Origin: Bacillota bacterium
GTDB taxonomy: Bacteria > Bacillota > Clostridia > Oscillospirales > Ethanoligenentaceae
Assembly: GCA_023391535.1 (NCBI GenBank)
Contig: JAEWAU010000013.1
Location: 1 to 18,374, forward strand
Length of the DNA stretch: 18,374 bases
Direction: 5' to 3'
This document shows, one piece after another, positions 16,392-18,374 of this stretch. The translations under genes and the position numbers were made by a program. Each line of letters opens with the position of its first letter. The stretch's first letter is position 1. The notes under the pieces were generated by a model. It was given only the letters and a program-made list of their open reading frames with translations, searched no databases and was not told the origin of the DNA.

Positions 16392-17903
16392 TTACAGGTT
16401 GTAAACGGCGAGCAGGACGAAATTGAGGATGAACAGCCCCGCGACGCCGTAGACCACCGGATGGATCTCCTTGGCTTTGCCGCGCAGCAGCTTGACGAGC
16501 ACAAAGGTGATGAAGCCGAACGAGATGCCCGTGGTGATGCTGTAGGTGAACGGCATGAACGCCACGGTGAGGAACGCGACGGCCGCGTCCTCGAAGTTGT
16601 GCCAATCGATGTTCGTGATGGAAGCGATCATCAGGATGCCCACAACGATGAGGGCCGGAGCGGTGGCGGCGCTGGGCACGATGCCCACAACGGGCGCCAG
16701 AATGAGGCACAGCAGGAACAGAATGGCGGTGGTGAGCGCCGTGAGACCTGTGCGGCCGCCCTCGGCGATGCCGGCGGAGCTTTCCACATAGGTGGTGGTG
16801 TTCGAGGTGCCCACGAAGGCGCCGGTGATGGTGGCGGAAAGGTCGGCGAAGAGAGCGCGGTCGAGGCGGGATTTCACGCCGCGGCCCGCGGTGAGGAGCT
16901 TCTCATCGTCGTCGCTGAAGATACCGGTGCGGCGGCCGGTGCCGATGAAGGTGCCGAGCGCGTCGAAGATATCGGTGAGTACGAAGCCGATGAGAGCGGT
17001 GAGGGTGAGGGCGATGCGGACGCTGCCCTTCGAGTCGAACACCAGCCCGCCGAAGTCAAACTTGCACCAGGTTTTGCCGATGGAGGAAACGGAGGTGGCG
17101 ATGGAACCCGGCGTGACGGAGATGGAGCCGAAGAACGCCGCCGCATTGTTCACGTTTGCGGGCAGCGAGGGGAAGAACGCGTGCGGGTTCACGCCGCCCA
17201 CGATTTCGAGCATGCAGATGGCCGTGGTGGCCAGAATCCCGATCAGGATGGAGCCCTTGACGCGCAGCACCATCAGAATCAGGATGATGGCGATGCCGAT
17301 GAGCGCGAGCTGCACGGACGGGTCGCGGAAATTCACCAGCGCCGGAACCGCGGAGGCGTTGGCGACGATGGTGGCCGTAGCGGGCTTGTCGCCGTACATC
17401 ACGTAGGTGCCGGGGTCGGACGTGAACTTCAGAAGCCCCGCATCCTTAATGCCGATATACGCGATGAACAGCCCGATGCCGCCGCCGATGGCGTTTTGCA
17501 GGATCTTCGGCATGGCGCGGATGATGACCTTGCGGAAGCCGGAGACGGTAATGACGATGTTCACGAGGCCACAGATGAGCACCATCGCGAGGCCCTGCTC
17601 CCAGGTGAAGCCCATGACGCCGCAGACGGTGTAGGTGAAGAATGCGTTGAGGCCCATGCCCGGAGCCAGCGCATACGGCACGTTCGCAAAGAACGCCATA
17701 ACCAGCGTGCCTACCACCGAGGCAATGATGGTGGCCACAAAGATGGCCGTGGGGTCAAAGGGGTTGTTTTTGGTGCCGGCCTGCTGCAGAATATTGGGGT
17801 TTACAAAGATGATGTACGCCATGGTAAAGAACGTGGTGATGCCGGCGATAATCTCGGTGCGCGTGTTGGTGCCGTACTGCTTGAGTTTGAACAGTTTTTC
17901 CAT
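16392..17903 (-). CDS. NCS2 family purine (hypoxanthine/guanine/adenine) permease, PbuG/AzgA type
   Basis: A 503-residue integral membrane transporter with about 12-14 hydrophobic segments. It begins MEKLFKLKQYGTNTRTEIIA, with the typical AzgA/PbuG opening GITTFFTMAYIIFVNPNIL (residues 21-39). It also has GMGLNAFFTYT (82-92), DIFDALGTFIGTG (near 310) and TYVESSAGIAEGGRTGL (near 370). AzgA/PbuG-type NCS2 carriers import nucleobases such as hypoxanthine, guanine or adenine by proton symport; the exact base is not decidable here. The start is the ATG at 17903 with GGAGG 8 bases upstream. The frame stays open 126 codons further, but that part is not transporter-like and extends beyond the predicted transcription start. 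The gene is alone on this strand, with its own promoter, long leader and terminator. Confidence 0.94.
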   Translation of the reverse strand: MEKLFKLKQYGTNTRTEIIAGITTFFTMAYIIFVNPNILQQAGTKNNPFDPTAIFVATIIASVVGTLVMAFFANVPYALAPGMGLNAFFTYTVCGVMGFTWEQGLAMVLICGLVNIVITVSGFRKVIIRAMPKILQNAIGGGIGLFIAYIGIKDAGLLKFTSDPGTYVMYGDKPATATIVANASAVPALVNFRDPSVQLALIGIAIILILMVLRVKGSILIGILATTAICMLEIVGGVNPHAFFPSLPANVNNAAAFFGSISVTPGSIATSVSSIGKTWCKFDFGGLVFDSKGSVRIALTLTALIGFVLTDIFDALGTFIGTGRRTGIFSDDDEKLLTAGRGVKSRLDRALFADLSATITGAFVGTSNTTTYVESSAGIAEGGRTGLTALTTAILFLLCLILAPVVGIVPSAATAPALIVVGILMIASITNIDWHNFEDAAVAFLTVAFMPFTYSITTGISFGFITFVLVKLLRGKAKEIHPVVYGVAGLFILNFVLLAVYNL

Positions 17904-18138
17904 TCGCTCTTCCTCCGTTTTCTTTCGCATCGGCCCCGGCCGGGCGCGGCGCGCCGACGTTTCCGCCTCCGGCCGGGAAACACCCCAATATTCCCCGGAT
18001 GAAGCCCGAAACGGCGCGGCGAAACCGCAGCCCCTTTTTGCATTTTTGCCGGAACCGATGCCAGTCCCTCTTCCCACCCATTTCCTGCAAGTCTTCCCGG
18101 AAACCGCAAAAAACGCATGCAAAAATCCAACCGGAAAA

Positions 18139-18206
18139 GAGAGGAACGCGACGATGCGCCCCTCTCCCATGTGGCGGATGGAAATCGGCATTATGCAGAA
18201 TCCGAT
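18139..18206 (-). promoter_or_regulatory. Permease leader: two early hairpins, possible attenuator
   Basis: Within the ~320-nt leader, the minus strand first forms ATCGG/CCGAT extended by ATT/AAT (complement of 18184-18206). It then forms GAGAGG...CCTCTC (complement of 18166-18139), followed by TTTTCC. The second looks like a weak terminator about 86 nt after the predicted start. The purine riboswitch core was looked for and not found. The remaining leader (17904-18138) holds no gene I can support. Confidence 0.3.
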
Positions 18207-18231
18207 AAAAGCCCGCGCAAAAAACACTTTT

Positions 18232-18260
18232 ATTATAGGGGAAAGAAACTGGAAAATCAA
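18232..18260 (-). promoter_or_regulatory. Predicted sigma-A promoter of the purine permease gene
   Basis: The minus strand reads TTGATT (18260-18255), a 17-nt spacer and a perfect TATAAT (18237-18232). Transcription would start near 18225, leaving a leader of roughly 320 nt to the ATG. Confidence 0.7.
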
Positions 18261-18374
18261 GCGCGAAAGGCGAAATTGCACATTTTGGAGCGAAAAAAAC
18301 CGCAGCCGGATTTGCAGACCCGCACGGCCCGCTGTGCGCGGCGGAGGCCGGCCCGGGGCCCCCCCCCGCCGGCC
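18261..18374. other. Right-edge stretch without recognisable gene
   Basis: About 114 bp upstream of the permease promoter. No coding frame, RNA gene or clear hairpin terminator is visible. It ends in GGGG followed by a run of nine C (18359-18367), which may be a contig end or a hard-to-sequence tract. Confidence 0.4.

Noticed and set aside
16461..18002. 513-codon plus-strand frame opposite the purine permease gene
   Set aside because: Asp/Gly/His-rich antisense translation of a transporter gene; no motif.
17904..18230. Classic purine riboswitch in the permease leader
   Set aside because: The conserved core elements of the purine aptamer were not found on reading the leader in the gene's direction.
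17904..18281. 126-codon upstream extension of the permease frame
   Set aside because: It begins upstream of the predicted transcription start, has no ribosome binding site and does not resemble the transporter N-terminus; the ATG at 17903 has GGAGG at the right distance.

Overview
The window looks like a chromosomal segment of a high-GC Clostridia (Firmicutes) bacterium, probably a gut Oscillospirales/Christensenellales-type lineage. This is an inference from three things: the glycogen operon order glgB-glgC-glgD-glgA-glgP with the Firmicutes-specific GlgD subunit, the RecD2-type helicase, and strong GGAGG ribosome binding sites. No tRNA, rRNA, CRISPR array, phage or plasmid gene is visible. 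The strong GC bias at third codon positions produces many long antisense shadow frames, which were discarded.

Left block (1-3827, minus strand): a small membrane-anchored protein of unknown function, then the helicase gene recD2 with its own predicted promoter, then a comF-type phosphoribosyltransferase gene that runs off the left edge. Between recD2 and comF lie three tandem copies of a ~137-bp element that folds into nested hairpins.

Middle block (4057-5994, plus strand): pckG (GTP-dependent PEP carboxykinase) as a single-gene unit, with a near-consensus promoter, a leader that may mask its own ribosome binding site, and an intrinsic terminator. Between this terminator and the glycogen operon is a ~270-bp stretch with a palindrome, a possible promoter and two terminator-like hairpins, which may encode a small RNA.

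Glycogen operon (promoters ~6263-6343, genes 6492-15640, plus strand): GlgC/GlgD make ADP-glucose, GlgA polymerises it, GlgB branches the chain and GlgP releases glucose-1-phosphate. With pckG upstream, the neighbourhood links gluconeogenic carbon to storage polysaccharide. The unusual point is that both GlgB (about 80 residues) and GlgA (180 residues) carry long low-complexity N-terminal tails. The GlgA tail contains eight tandem 30-bp repeats encoding a Glu-Lys-Pro-Ala decapeptide.

Right block (15641-18374): a hairpin-rich intergenic repeat with a perfect 19-bp stem, a NUDIX hydrolase gene starting with TTG (plus), a bidirectional terminator, and a convergent NCS2 purine permease gene (minus) with a consensus-like promoter and a ~320-nt leader. 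The last ~110 bp hold no recognisable gene and end in a C-tract.
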